64,000 bases of DNA, taken from NCBI GenBank assembly GCA_045542735.1, contig JAZQLQ010000011.1:48174-112173 (forward strand), written 5' to 3'. The position numbers and the translations under genes are program-made. Below the pieces are notes generated by a model. The model worked only from the letters and a program-made list of their open reading frames with translations, was not told the DNA's origin and made no database searches. This document shows, in pieces, positions 44,782 through 53,939 of this stretch; the first letter of the stretch is position 1; the number at the start of each line of letters is the position of its first letter. This stretch comes from UBA2882 sp045542735 (GTDB lineage Bacteria > Bacillota > Clostridia > Lachnospirales > Lachnospiraceae).

Positions 44782-44784
44782 GTT

Positions 44785-46371
44785 TTACATTAACGGTGCA
44801 AATAACCTTCCCACCTTGCCACGGACTCTGTTAAAGAAAGGAATCCTTTTATAATCCTCTTCTTTAAATCGTTGACACCGGTCAAAAGTCTTCATAAAAT
44901 CTGCCTTAATTTCCCTTATAGCCGGATTACCATATATAAATGTGGCACATTCATAATGCTCATATAGACTTCTAAAGTCCAGATTAATAGTTCCCACTAC
45001 CGCTCTGTCATCATCTGATATAAACATCTTGGCATGGACAAATCCCGGCGTAAATTCATAGATTTTAACCCCCGCATCCAACAACTGCAGATAATAGGTA
45101 TGTGCAATATCAAAGGCCGTTTTCTTATCCGGTATATGCGGCATGATGATACGCACATCCACACCACGTTGTGCTGCAAACCGAAGTGCCGTGATAATCT
45201 CATTTTCCGGTATCAGATAGGGAGTCATAATATAGACGTAGTTTTGTGCTTTGTTTAAAATATCCAGATAGACGCCCTCTGCAATATCTTCACCATTACA
45301 AGGATCATCGTTGTACGGAATCACATAGCCCTGATTACCGGATAGCACAGGGTCACAGTCCACACACAGATACTTCTCGTAATTCTCCATACCGGGCTCC
45401 ATCATATTCCACATCTGCAAAAACATGGCTGTGAAGCTTTTTACCGCATCGCCCTTCAATTTAATTGCGGTATCCTTCCAATAACCAAAGCGTTCAATAT
45501 AATTCATATATTCATCCGCCAGATTGATACCACCGTTATATGCCACCTTTCCATCAATAACCAAAATCTTCCGATGGTCTCTATAATTTTGATGGGATGA
45601 CAAGAACGGCATCACCGGTGCAAACTCTTTTGCCTGAATCCCTTTTTTCTTTAATTGCTCCGGATAATTATGGGGCAATTTGAGGATAGAATTAAAGCCA
45701 TCGTATAGGAGGCGGACTTCAACGCCCTCTGCTGCTTTTTCCTCCAGAATCTCCAGTACTTCATCCCAGACACGGCCGGGATTAATAATAAAATACTCCA
45801 GAAAAATAAATTTCTCCGCTTTTTTTAGTTCCGGTATCATATCCAGAAATTTTTGCTCTCCGTCTGAGAAATACGTAATTGCCGTTTTATCATAGGTGGG
45901 AAAGCCATTAATATATTGGATGTAGTAGGATATATCCGTAATCGGCGCCTTTTCCTCCCACATCCGCTGTATCACATGCTCATCCGGCTCCAGATAGGGC
46001 TTCGTCTCTTCAATGCGTTTATGCAATCCTTTCTTCATACCCATCCTGGCAGGGTTCACTTGGATAAACAAATACAACATAGCTCCAAAAATTGGAATCA
46101 GACAAAGGGGAAGCATCCATGTCAGCTTGAATGCCGGATTCTCATCACTGTTGATAATGATTACAACCAAAACCGCAGCCAATATATTAAAGGAATACAG
46201 CACCCACTTACTGTTGACTCCCATTTTACCGAATATCCCTATCAAAAAGATGATTTGTACAATCATCAAAAGTGCCGTTAGCATGACACGACTAAAAATC
46301 AATTTCATCAAGGCATTTTGACTCTTATTTTTTACAAAAGTAGCCTGCCTTCTGATTTGTCCTTTTTTCAT
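44785..46371 (-). CDS. cls: Cardiolipin synthase
   Basis: A 528-aa phospholipase-D-family enzyme joining two phosphatidylglycerols. Two N-terminal membrane helices (about 22-65), then two HKD motifs: HRKILVIDGKVAYNGGINL (about 230) and HAKMFISDDDRAVVGTINLD (about 410). Start 46371 has GGAG 9 nt upstream. Divergent from a MerR regulator. Confidence 0.94.
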   Translation of the reverse strand: MKKGQIRRQATFVKNKSQNALMKLIFSRVMLTALLMIVQIIFLIGIFGKMGVNSKWVLYSFNILAAVLVVIIINSDENPAFKLTWMLPLCLIPIFGAMLYLFIQVNPARMGMKKGLHKRIEETKPYLEPDEHVIQRMWEEKAPITDISYYIQYINGFPTYDKTAITYFSDGEQKFLDMIPELKKAEKFIFLEYFIINPGRVWDEVLEILEEKAAEGVEVRLLYDGFNSILKLPHNYPEQLKKKGIQAKEFAPVMPFLSSHQNYRDHRKILVIDGKVAYNGGINLADEYMNYIERFGYWKDTAIKLKGDAVKSFTAMFLQMWNMMEPGMENYEKYLCVDCDPVLSGNQGYVIPYNDDPCNGEDIAEGVYLDILNKAQNYVYIMTPYLIPENEIITALRFAAQRGVDVRIIMPHIPDKKTAFDIAHTYYLQLLDAGVKIYEFTPGFVHAKMFISDDDRAVVGTINLDFRSLYEHYECATFIYGNPAIREIKADFMKTFDRCQRFKEEDYKRIPFFNRVRGKVGRLFAPLM

Positions 46372-46561
46372 ACAACTCACTCCTGCACCATTGCCATCTC
46401 ATATTATGTATGCCACATTTCTATATACGTTCATTCTATCACATCAAAGTATAAATAAAAAATTATAATTTTCTAAACAAATGTATTGTTATCTTGTGGA
46501 AATGGTTTTGTTTTTATGCAATAATAGCTGTAAGGGACAAACGATAAAAGGAGAATTGCAT

Positions 46562-47377
46562 ATGAAAGGCTATCTTTCCATCGGAAAAGTATCAAAACGC
46601 AAAAATGTCAGTATCAAATCTCTTCGCTATTATGATGAGATTGGTATTTTTAAGCCGGCGCTGACAGACCACACAACAGGCTATCGTTATTATAAAGAAG
46701 AGCAGTTGTATATTTTGGATGCAATTTCTCTCTGCGTGGAATTGGGGATTCCGTTAAAAAACATGTCTGAATACTGTGACAAAAACGGCAAACCGGATTT
46801 GCAACGTTTACTGGGTGATGCCAAATTGCTGGCAGAGCAAAAAATCCGTTCCATGTATCGTTCCCTCGAGACCTTACAGACTACCATGAATGCATTGGAG
46901 CATCATCCCAACGTGTCAGTCCCGGATGGTTGTCAGTTAAAGACTATGCTGTCCCGTACTGTTTTGACGGTACCTTTTGACGAGTTTACAGACGCCAACC
47001 ATTATAATCCCAAACTGTTAACACTCTTTGTGACTGCCCAGCGGCAGGGACTGGCTGCTTCCTATCCTTCCGGTCTGATTTATGACTATCACAAAGGCCA
47101 GGTACAAAAATATGTCTTTATCCATGTGGCTCCTCTTGCAGGCGGAGATACAGATAAGGCCCCCGGCAACTGGGGAAAACACATTGAGGGACTCCGTACA
47201 CTGCCTTCCGGTACATATGTGTGTTGTCAGAACAGCACGCATGAAATAGAAAATGCGCCTTCCGTATTCAAACTGGATAAAAGCGCATTAAAAAATTGTA
47301 CAATTATTGAGTCCGATCTGCTGGCGGAGGAAAAAGCCCAGACCGGCATGAATTATGAAGTACAGATATTAAATTGA
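46562..47377 (+). CDS. MerR-family regulator with GyrI-like effector domain
   Basis: A 271-aa BmrR-like protein. Residues 1-70 are the MerR winged helix (LSIGKVSKRKNVSIKSLRYYDEIGIF), then a coiled coil, then a GyrI-like ligand-binding domain (about 120-271). Family members sense hydrophobic or cationic compounds. Start 46562 has AAGGAG. The 3' end overlaps the convergent amidase gene by 25 nt. The target may be cls or an unlinked efflux gene. Confidence 0.87.
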   Translation: MKGYLSIGKVSKRKNVSIKSLRYYDEIGIFKPALTDHTTGYRYYKEEQLYILDAISLCVELGIPLKNMSEYCDKNGKPDLQRLLGDAKLLAEQKIRSMYRSLETLQTTMNALEHHPNVSVPDGCQLKTMLSRTVLTVPFDEFTDANHYNPKLLTLFVTAQRQGLAASYPSGLIYDYHKGQVQKYVFIHVAPLAGGDTDKAPGNWGKHIEGLRTLPSGTYVCCQNSTHEIENAPSVFKLDKSALKNCTIIESDLLAEEKAQTGMNYEVQILN

Positions 47378-48744
47378 ATGGGTGCAACCTCTGTGGACAG
47401 GGGTTGCATTTTATATTCCGGAAAAGCATCAATAACCGCTCCGATACAGAGTGCTGTTTCATCTACAATATCATGGGCAAGCAAAATCACTTTATCACGT
47501 CCAAGAGTAGAGGATGTGGCATTGTCTAATAATACTCTCATATCCGGTTCGGATACCGCATCCTCCATACTGGCATTCCAGTCATAATACACATAGCCCT
47601 GCTCTGTCATACGCGCCACAATCTCATCCCTGACTTCTTTATTGTAAGCGTTGACACTGCCACCCGGAAACCGATATAATCTGGTATCCACACCAGTCAC
47701 TTCATATATCAATTGATGTGTCTTCGCAAAATCCTCACAAAAGCTATCAGCATCTGCATAAATAGTATCATAATCATGGTTATAGCAATGAATACCGATA
47801 GTATGTCCTTCTGCCACAATCCGCTGTACCACTTCCGGATAACGTTCTACATTTTCACCAATGACAAAAAAAGTTGCATGAATATTCCGTTCCTTTAAAA
47901 CATCCAAAATTATCTCTGTATTTTCTGCATGAGGACCATCATCAAAGGTCAGATACATGGTTTTGGGAAAAAAATAGACATCAATGGCATCTGCAATACC
48001 TTCTGCGATCTGCTCCTGATACTGTACATCTGTCAACTTTCTCCGCTCTGAAGCATTGGATAAGAAGCCGGTTTCTATGAGACATGCCGGCATGTCCGCT
48101 TCGCGAATCACATACAGGGAGTCAGTTTCACTGATTCCACGGTCATTTGCTTCTGTGTTTGCTATCATATATTTCTGTAAAAGCTTTGCCAAACGCTCAC
48201 TTTCCACCCCATAGCCCGTATGGCTATACCACACTTCCACTCCATTAGGTGCTGTTGTCTCATGGGCATTTTGATGAATACTGACATAGATGTCACCATT
48301 TGCCATATTAGCCTTTTCCACACGTTCTTCGCAGGAATAGGTGTTATCATCTTCATGGGTTAACAGGACACGATACCCTTTTTCTTCCAACTTTTCTTGT
48401 ACCAATTGTGTAATCTGCATGTTGATGTTTTTTTCCAACACACCCTCTCTGGCGCAGCCTTCATCCTCACCGCCATGCCCGGGGTCCAATACAACCAATA
48501 CATCAGCCGGCGTACAAATCACTTTCGGCACCTCGACTACCTCTTCGTTTTGCACTACCACGGTATTTTCACCCGCATTTGCATATCCATCCGTTTCCCT
48601 AATCAAATTTTCTGATACCGTATTGTCCGAAACCGACTCGATGCCATTTCCCGAAACTGCATATACAATGGTATTGTATCCCAAAACTGCCATACACGCT
48701 GTCAAGAGCACACTGCAGACAAATCTTCTTTTCCTCTTTCGCAT
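47353..48744 (-). CDS. N-acetylmuramoyl-L-alanine amidase fused to a polysaccharide deacetylase
   Basis: A 463-aa two-domain wall enzyme. Signal segment about 9-29. Amidase_3 domain (about 80-250) keeps its zinc ligands: VVLDPGHGGEDEG, the Glu after VLEKNIN, VSIHQNA, and the catalytic Glu in CLIETGFLSN. NodB deacetylase (about 255-440) shows TFDDGPHAENT, HCYNHDY, RFPGGS and ILLAHD. So one chain may cut the peptide stem and N-deacetylate glycan. The only ribosome site, AGGGAG, lies in the 3' part of the terminator directly before the start. Likely controlled by the 11-bp direct repeats at 48805-48832. Confidence 0.93.
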   Translation of the reverse strand: MRKRKRRFVCSVLLTACMAVLGYNTIVYAVSGNGIESVSDNTVSENLIRETDGYANAGENTVVVQNEEVVEVPKVICTPADVLVVLDPGHGGEDEGCAREGVLEKNINMQITQLVQEKLEEKGYRVLLTHEDDNTYSCEERVEKANMANGDIYVSIHQNAHETTAPNGVEVWYSHTGYGVESERLAKLLQKYMIANTEANDRGISETDSLYVIREADMPACLIETGFLSNASERRKLTDVQYQEQIAEGIADAIDVYFFPKTMYLTFDDGPHAENTEIILDVLKERNIHATFFVIGENVERYPEVVQRIVAEGHTIGIHCYNHDYDTIYADADSFCEDFAKTHQLIYEVTGVDTRLYRFPGGSVNAYNKEVRDEIVARMTEQGYVYYDWNASMEDAVSEPDMRVLLDNATSSTLGRDKVILLAHDIVDETALCIGAVIDAFPEYKMQPLSTEVAPIQFNICTS

Positions 48745-48750
48745 AAAAAA

Positions 48751-48794
48751 ACCGCTCCCTACCGTTTACTTTTGTAAACAGTATAAAGAGCGGT
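48751..48794 (-). terminator. Terminator abutting the amidase start codon
   Basis: Minus strand ACCGCTC (48794-48788) pairs with GAGCGGT (48757-48751), with an inner GTTTAC/GTAAAC stem and a T7 run that runs straight into the ATG at 48744. A -10-like TATACT (48785-48780) lies in the loop region, so transcripts started there lack the 5' arm and escape termination. Confidence 0.75.
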
Positions 48795-48804
48795 CACATC
48801 AAAG

Positions 48805-48832
48805 TTTCATACTTTTTGCATCTTATTTGCAT
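48805..48832 (-). promoter_or_regulatory. Direct-repeat regulator box upstream of the amidase gene
   Basis: Minus strand ATGCAA (48832-48827), ATGCAA (48821-48816) and ATGAAA (48810-48805), each exactly 11 bp apart. Phase and position relative to TATACT at 48785 fit an OmpR-family activator box overlapping the -35. Confidence 0.7.
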
Positions 48833-49698
48833 CATTTTCTTATTTTGATAAATAATTCATTGATACCTTCATAATATCCCAAGGTGATGATAGTATTTCC
48901 ATCATCCATACCGGGAACTGTATACTTTACCACGTTGGATGTGGATTCAGATAAAGGATTGGTATTCTCGTAGACTTCCAAATTGTACAACCCCAAATAA
49001 TCACTGTAAGTTTGTACCATGGTATCCGGTTCCATATCCGTCCATTTACCTTCTGTACGTACATAAAATTCATAAATTCTGCCCGTATCAGCATCAATAT
49101 AGGCATCAATAACACGATAGGCTTTGTCCTTATTCTGCACGTTAGTAGATAAACTCACCTTCCATACAGCCACATTATTTCTGGGCTCCAAAACATCAAT
49201 GGCAGAATATAGTACAGCTGTGTAAGAGCCTGCGTCCACATCCTTGATTTCACCGGGGATAACACCTAATTCCCTTAACTGCCGGATTTCCCTGTTGCAT
49301 ACATCGAAAATCTCATCTTCCGTAATCTCACGGTCCGAAGGCCCCTGATGATTGACAACAAAAGCATAGGTACCAATCTCATCATACACCATCTCTTCCT
49401 CACCCACGGGCTCCAGACGGGTCATGGCACTCAATTCACTTTCCGGGACATCCTGATTGTCCAGGCACTTGGAAAGCAAATATATACGCTCGTTGCTGTT
49501 CATGGAATAACGATAGCCTTCACTTTCATATTCAGTAGGCTGTACCGTTATTCTGTTTAACAAACTCTTATCTTGGTAAGTAGCCAGACGTTCCGGTCCC
49601 CAGATGGCAAATACTACTACAAGTATGGCGCCTGTAATAATCAAAACGTCACGGTTTCGTTTCTTCTGCAGCCAAGTTTTCAGATTCCACTTTTTCAT
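48832..49698 (-). CDS. Membrane-anchored protein downstream of a histidine kinase
   Basis: A 288-aa protein of unknown function with one N-terminal helix (about 18-36) after a basic start, and an outer domain with mixed alpha/beta character. The start lies 50 nt inside the kinase gene, so it is translated with it. The position resembles YycH/YycI, the extracytoplasmic kinase modulators of WalRK operons, but I cannot trace homology by eye. A role as kinase modulator is inference. Confidence 0.75.
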   Translation of the reverse strand: MKKWNLKTWLQKKRNRDVLIITGAILVVVFAIWGPERLATYQDKSLLNRITVQPTEYESEGYRYSMNSNERIYLLSKCLDNQDVPESELSAMTRLEPVGEEEMVYDEIGTYAFVVNHQGPSDREITEDEIFDVCNREIRQLRELGVIPGEIKDVDAGSYTAVLYSAIDVLEPRNNVAVWKVSLSTNVQNKDKAYRVIDAYIDADTGRIYEFYVRTEGKWTDMEPDTMVQTYSDYLGLYNLEVYENTNPLSESTSNVVKYTVPGMDDGNTIITLGYYEGINELFIKIRK

Positions 49699-51100
49699 TT
49701 GCCATCACCCCCTCATACTGCAATAAGAAGCCAAAACAACTTCCTTCTCCAAGCTTACTGTCAATGAGCAATTCGGTATTATGCAGTTTTAAAATCTCTG
49801 TACATAAAGCCAAACCAAGTCCTGCACCGTTTTTACTGCGTGAGCGGGATTTGTCCACCATATAAAAGGCTTCCATAATCTTATTGCGCTCTTCCTCTGC
49901 AATACCCGTGCCATGGTCTTTGACTGCGAAGAAATAACCTTCTTCCATCCTCTCACCATAGACTTCTACCACAGCACCTGCTTCCGATGCTTTATAAGCA
50001 TTATCCACTAAATTCAACAATACGGTTTTAATCAGGTTTTCTTCCGCCCAGACATGGCTCTTATCAAAGCGGATACGCACAGACACATCCTCTTTATCCC
50101 GATACATATCTTTGATAAATTTAAAAATAGGGGCTACATCTATGTTCTTGGCGTCCAACTCATAACGCTTGGTAACAATAATATCCAAAAGTCTTAAGGA
50201 CATTGCCTCCAACCGCTTACCTTCTGTATAAATGTAATTGGCAGACATGACCTGCTTTTCTTCATCCAACTTTCTTGAGCGCAACACATCCGCATAACCG
50301 ATAATAGCTGTCAAAGGTGTCTTTAACTCATGGGAGAATGCCGCAATGAAATCTTCCCTTGCACGCACCGCATCTTCCAACTCATGAATATTTTCTTCCA
50401 GTACACCTGCCATACGGTTAAAGTCATGGGTCAGTTCACCCATTTCATCCTGACTGATCTGTTCTGCACGATAGCTATAATCTCCATGACGCATCTTTCT
50501 CGTTGCCTCTGTCAATAAGCGGATAGGCTTTGTCAGCCAGTAAGAAATAAAGTACATAGCCACCGAGCCGCCCAACAACATCACAAGCATCAAACGTCGG
50601 TACACTACAAAGCCCTGTTTGCGCTCATCAAATACTGCCGTCACATCCCGCATAGTCTCCAAATATAAGACACGGTCCAGCATGGTGGTAGAAATACCGG
50701 TCTGTATGTAATAATGTCCGTTGTGTTTGATAATCTGATATACCGTTGTCTGGGGCTCAATGGAATCCAAAAACTCCGTTCCCGATACATAACCTTCACT
50801 GGCATATAAAACCTTGGACTTCTCATCGGAAATACGCAAGAGGTTACTGCTCTGGTTGCGTTCCAGATTGGCTCCGATCTGCTCAATGGTGGAGTCCTGC
50901 AACATATCATATTTTGACGGGATATTCAAAGCTGCCGTTTCCATTGCAAACTGTAAAATATTGGTTTCATCCATAGCCTGTCCAACTTCACGCTCCATGG
51001 ATGTCTCAAACACATAGTTTACAAAGAAATAGCCGCCGATACCAAACAAGGCTGCCATGATGGTAATACTACACAGCAGAATCTTATATGAAAACTTCAT
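49649..51100 (-). CDS. Sensor histidine kinase
   Basis: A 483-aa membrane kinase. Helices at about 8-28 and 170-188 flank an outer sensor domain; HAMP about 190-240; HisKA H-box FSHELKTPLTAIIGYADVL (His near 257); HATPase with N-box LLNLVDNAYKA, G1 VKDHGTGIAEEE and G2 GAGLGLALC. It lies 15 nt after the response-regulator gene. No PAS domain, unlike WalK. The outer signal is unknown. Confidence 0.94.
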   Translation of the reverse strand: MKFSYKILLCSITIMAALFGIGGYFFVNYVFETSMEREVGQAMDETNILQFAMETAALNIPSKYDMLQDSTIEQIGANLERNQSSNLLRISDEKSKVLYASEGYVSGTEFLDSIEPQTTVYQIIKHNGHYYIQTGISTTMLDRVLYLETMRDVTAVFDERKQGFVVYRRLMLVMLLGGSVAMYFISYWLTKPIRLLTEATRKMRHGDYSYRAEQISQDEMGELTHDFNRMAGVLEENIHELEDAVRAREDFIAAFSHELKTPLTAIIGYADVLRSRKLDEEKQVMSANYIYTEGKRLEAMSLRLLDIIVTKRYELDAKNIDVAPIFKFIKDMYRDKEDVSVRIRFDKSHVWAEENLIKTVLLNLVDNAYKASEAGAVVEVYGERMEEGYFFAVKDHGTGIAEEERNKIMEAFYMVDKSRSRSKNGAGLGLALCTEILKLHNTELLIDSKLGEGSCFGFLLQYEGVMANEKVESENLAAEETKP

Positions 51101-51115
51101 AGGCTCTCCTTCCTC

Positions 51116-51769
51116 CTAAATTTCCAAGCGGTATCCAATCTTGTATACTGCAACCAGGTTTTTCTCCCAGCCCATTTTCTTTCTTAAACGTTGCACATGC
51201 AACTCCAAGGTACGACTGTCGGCAATATATTCATCATGCCATACTTTTTCATATAGTTTTTCTTTAAATAAAGCAATATTTTTATTTTGGATAAACAGGA
51301 CCAACAGACCAAACTCTTTGTTGGTAAGCACCACCGGTTTACCGGCTTTGGTAGCCACACGGGCTTCCGTATCCACGGTCACATCTCCCGCCTGCAAGAG
51401 ACTGACATTTTTTTGATAACGACGCAGCACCACTTCCACACGCGCCAACAATTCTACTACCTCAAAGGGCTTTGCCAGGTAATCCTCTGCTCCCAGTTTC
51501 AATCCCCGTACCTTGTCGCGGACATCGTTTTTGGCAGTAATAAAAATAACAGGGATTTGTAACGGACGTATGTACTCCATAATATCAAAGCCATCTGCTC
51601 CCGGAAGCATAATATCCAAAAGTATTAAATCGAAATCTTCTTTTTCAATGATATCAATAGCTTCCAAACCATCCTGTACGGTTTTGCAAAAATAGCCTGC
51701 TGCCGACAGATTCATATCAATCAAATCGCAAATTGGCTTTTCATCATCCACAACCAAGATTTTAATCAT
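51116..51769 (-). CDS. OmpR-family response regulator
   Basis: A 217-aa regulator. Receiver domain with acidic pair DDE and phospho-acceptor Asp in LILLDIMLPGADG (near 52), Lys in AKPFEVVELLARV, then an OmpR winged helix (YIADSRTLELHVQRLRKKMGW). Start 51769 has GAGGAAG upstream; a 33-codon open extension is ignored. Its ATG overlaps the lipoprotein TGA by 4 nt. OmpR proteins bind direct repeats one helical turn apart, as found at three promoters here. Confidence 0.95.
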   Translation of the reverse strand: MIKILVVDDEKPICDLIDMNLSAAGYFCKTVQDGLEAIDIIEKEDFDLILLDIMLPGADGFDIMEYIRPLQIPVIFITAKNDVRDKVRGLKLGAEDYLAKPFEVVELLARVEVVLRRYQKNVSLLQAGDVTVDTEARVATKAGKPVVLTNKEFGLLVLFIQNKNIALFKEKLYEKVWHDEYIADSRTLELHVQRLRKKMGWEKNLVAVYKIGYRLEI

Positions 51770-53004
51770 TGGTCTTCCTCCTCTGTTTCTTCTTCCTCTT
51801 CTACCTGCCATCCCCAAAATGCCCGGATCTTGGGAATCAGTTCTTCCATGGTATCTTCCTCTGTACATATATAGTTCTCAGAAAATTCCGTATCAATATA
51901 AAAACCATCCGTACGCTGATAATAAATGGCACAATCACTCTGAATCATCAATTCCCCATTGGGCCCTTCATAGGTATATCTGGCTAAAACTACCAGATCC
52001 TTCATACCGTCCCCATCTACATCCTTACCCGTAATTCCCCGCAAGGTATACAGGTTGTCATAGGCCTTCATAGGCTGAAAGCACCATACGATATTATCCT
52101 GCTCATCTACCAGATAAATCATGAAAATATCATATTCCGAAATCCGATATGTACCGGGCACAACCTGAAGTTTGCCCAATTTCTCAAACCGTCTGGAATA
52201 ATCCTGTTCTTCAATGATCCGGAAGCCATGCTCTTTGAGCTCTGTCAAAGTCGTCGCCGTATACAAAAACTCCGTAGACTTTCCATCTCTAACAAAGGCA
52301 ATGATACTGTTTACACTCTTATTCATGCTAAACCGGTTAATCTTATCTGATACGCGCCAATCCCGATAAAAGGTCTCTTCTCCCTGAAACAGGACATCAC
52401 CAATTTTGTAGCTTCGCCATTTATAGCTTCCACTTTCATTTTTACACTTGGTAATAAACACAATATCTGTCAAACCATCTCTGTTTAAATCCGAAAAGGT
52501 CACTGCCGCCAAACCGGTATTGGGTTGCTTCAGTTGTCCCATGATACGGTTATTGGTCTCCAAATCATTGGTTTTGTACAAAATATCTCCATTGGCATTT
52601 GCAATAAATAATGCAAGCCTATGATACTCCTGTTCCATGGCCGGAATAAAATAGCACTCCTCACTCCCAAAGGACTCAACCACCATAGGAAAAATATGCT
52701 CTTCATAAACCAGATAATTGTTTGCTGCAATATCATCCCTATGGGAGATGGCACCGAACCTTGTCTGATACTCTTCTATCTCCAGTTTTTCCTCATCGGT
52801 GTACTCTGTGAGACTGTTATCATCCTGCAAACCCGCTCCCACGCCTAAATCAGCTGATACTATCACTTCCTCATCCGATTCCGGTGCAGAAAGCACACTG
52901 CTATTATCTGCCATCCCATTGGAACTGCATCCCACCAATATGAAATTCATACACAGCGCCATGATAATAACATAACGAAATGCTTTTGTATTTTGTACTT
53001 TCAT
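51766..53004 (-). CDS. Lipoprotein with FG-GAP/VCBS-like Asp-rich repeats
   Basis: A 412-aa lipoprotein. Lipobox ILVGCSS (Cys near 26), an acidic linker, then a beta-propeller-like domain with Asp-rich loops DLNRDGLTDIV and DVDGDGMKDLV, typical of FG-GAP/VCBS calcium-binding blades. C-terminus is a Glu run. Start 53004 is chosen for GGAG 9 nt upstream. First gene of the regulator operon, so an outside sensor or ligand-binding partner for the kinase is plausible. Confidence 0.82.
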   Translation of the reverse strand: MKVQNTKAFRYVIIMALCMNFILVGCSSNGMADNSSVLSAPESDEEVIVSADLGVGAGLQDDNSLTEYTDEEKLEIEEYQTRFGAISHRDDIAANNYLVYEEHIFPMVVESFGSEECYFIPAMEQEYHRLALFIANANGDILYKTNDLETNNRIMGQLKQPNTGLAAVTFSDLNRDGLTDIVFITKCKNESGSYKWRSYKIGDVLFQGEETFYRDWRVSDKINRFSMNKSVNSIIAFVRDGKSTEFLYTATTLTELKEHGFRIIEEQDYSRRFEKLGKLQVVPGTYRISEYDIFMIYLVDEQDNIVWCFQPMKAYDNLYTLRGITGKDVDGDGMKDLVVLARYTYEGPNGELMIQSDCAIYYQRTDGFYIDTEFSENYICTEEDTMEELIPKIRAFWGWQVEEEEETEEEDQ

Positions 53005-53026
53005 CAGCATCTACTCCAAAACATAT

Positions 53027-53054
53027 AATAGGTAGGTTCTACATCCTACCTATT
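53027..53054 (-). promoter_or_regulatory. Perfect 10-bp dyad ahead of the two-component operon
   Basis: AATAGGTAGG/CCTACCTATT with an 8-nt spacer, between the direct-repeat box and the ribosome site. No T run. Could be a leader hairpin or an operator for a second regulator. Confidence 0.6.
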
Positions 53055-53065
53055 AAAACACGGAT

Positions 53066-53082
53066 TTGCATCATTTTTGCAT
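53066..53082 (-). promoter_or_regulatory. Direct-repeat regulator box of the two-component operon
   Basis: Minus strand ATGCAA (53082-53077), N5, ATGCAA (53071-53066). The 34-bp context 53051-53084 matches 30 of 34 positions of 63326-63359, another promoter region. Confidence 0.72.
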
Positions 53083-53086
53083 ACTT

Positions 53087-53686
53087 TTATACAGTACCAC
53101 TCTTTATGACAGTTGTGTCATACAATTCGCCGGCTACTTTTTCAAACTCATCAACAATAGCTACATCGCCATACATCACCAATACATGGGTAGCATCCAA
53201 CTGCACAATGCTGTATACATTGGGAGAACCACACATCCAATGGTTATTTTTAATATTGGTTTCCATGGTAGTTGCCAGTGCATCCACTTCCTCTGTTTCA
53301 ATGACCATGCCGGTAAATACATTGGCATTTAACATATGTTGCAAGGTTGCCATGCTGGTAATGGTCTTAGCAGTCTCAGGATCTACGCAATACATACTCT
53401 GTAATGCTTCTGTTTTTGTCGGACTATATTCACCTGCAGCATCCATGGTCATGTGATCCTCATCACCACCGCCCACAGAAAATTTCTCCAAGCTGTAATC
53501 TGCCCAAATGCCATTTAATACTTCTACGCAAGACTGTGTGATGGCTTCTGCTTCACTTCCGCTTTCATCTTCTGTTACAGGTACTTCCGGAACAGTTTCT
53601 CCAGTCTTGTCCTCTTCTTTTGCATTACAACCAACCAAAGACACTAACATAATACCTAATATAAGTGCTAATTTCATTTTTTTCAT
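53087..53686 (-). CDS. Small lipoprotein, unknown function
   Basis: A 199-aa lipoprotein: signal and lipobox LVSLVGCNA (Cys near 20), an acidic linker, then a compact alpha/beta domain ending VYSIVQLDATHVLVMYGDVAIVDEFEKVAGELYD. The layout recalls DUF4358-type lipoproteins common in Lachnospiraceae, but I am not certain. Start 53686 rather than 53692 fits GGAGG spacing. Same strand as the regulator operon and ends 83 nt before its start. Confidence 0.75.
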   Translation of the reverse strand: MKKMKLALILGIMLVSLVGCNAKEEDKTGETVPEVPVTEDESGSEAEAITQSCVEVLNGIWADYSLEKFSVGGGDEDHMTMDAAGEYSPTKTEALQSMYCVDPETAKTITSMATLQHMLNANVFTGMVIETEEVDALATTMETNIKNNHWMCGSPNVYSIVQLDATHVLVMYGDVAIVDEFEKVAGELYDTTVIKSGTV

Positions 53687-53737
53687 ATTCATTCCTCCTG
53701 ATTTCTTTTATTTTCATTAGTATACCACTAAATATAC

Positions 53738-53770
53738 AAAAAATGAGAAGTCTTATATAAAGACTTCTCA
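53738..53770 (-). terminator. Terminator of tRNA-Arg
   Basis: TGAGAAGTCTT/AAGACTTCTCA stem, 5-nt loop, T6 run on the minus strand, right after the tRNA. Confidence 0.85.
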
Positions 53771-53781
53771 CTTTCTGTTAC

Positions 53782-53855
53782 TGTGCGTTAGAAGATTCGA
53801 ACTCCCGACCTTTTGGTCCGTAGCCAAACGCTCTATCCAGCTGAGCTAAACGCAC
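53782..53855 (-). tRNA. tRNA-Arg(ACG)
   Basis: 74 nt. Acceptor GTGCGTT/AACGCAC, anticodon stem TTTGG/CCAAA, loop CTACGGA, anticodon ACG (inosine after editing). Single gene with its own terminator; no CCA. Confidence 0.95.
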
Positions 53856-53939
53856 ATGTCTCGCTGTAAGTTTCCCTCACAGCAAGACTTATTATATTAT
53901 GATTTTTGTGCTCTGTCAATACATAAAATTTAAAATATT

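Noticed and set aside
46481..46561. 27-codon N-terminal extension of the MerR regulator
   Set aside because: The extension precedes a clear AAGGAG site and adds a hydrophobic stretch that MerR proteins lack; start 46562 preferred.
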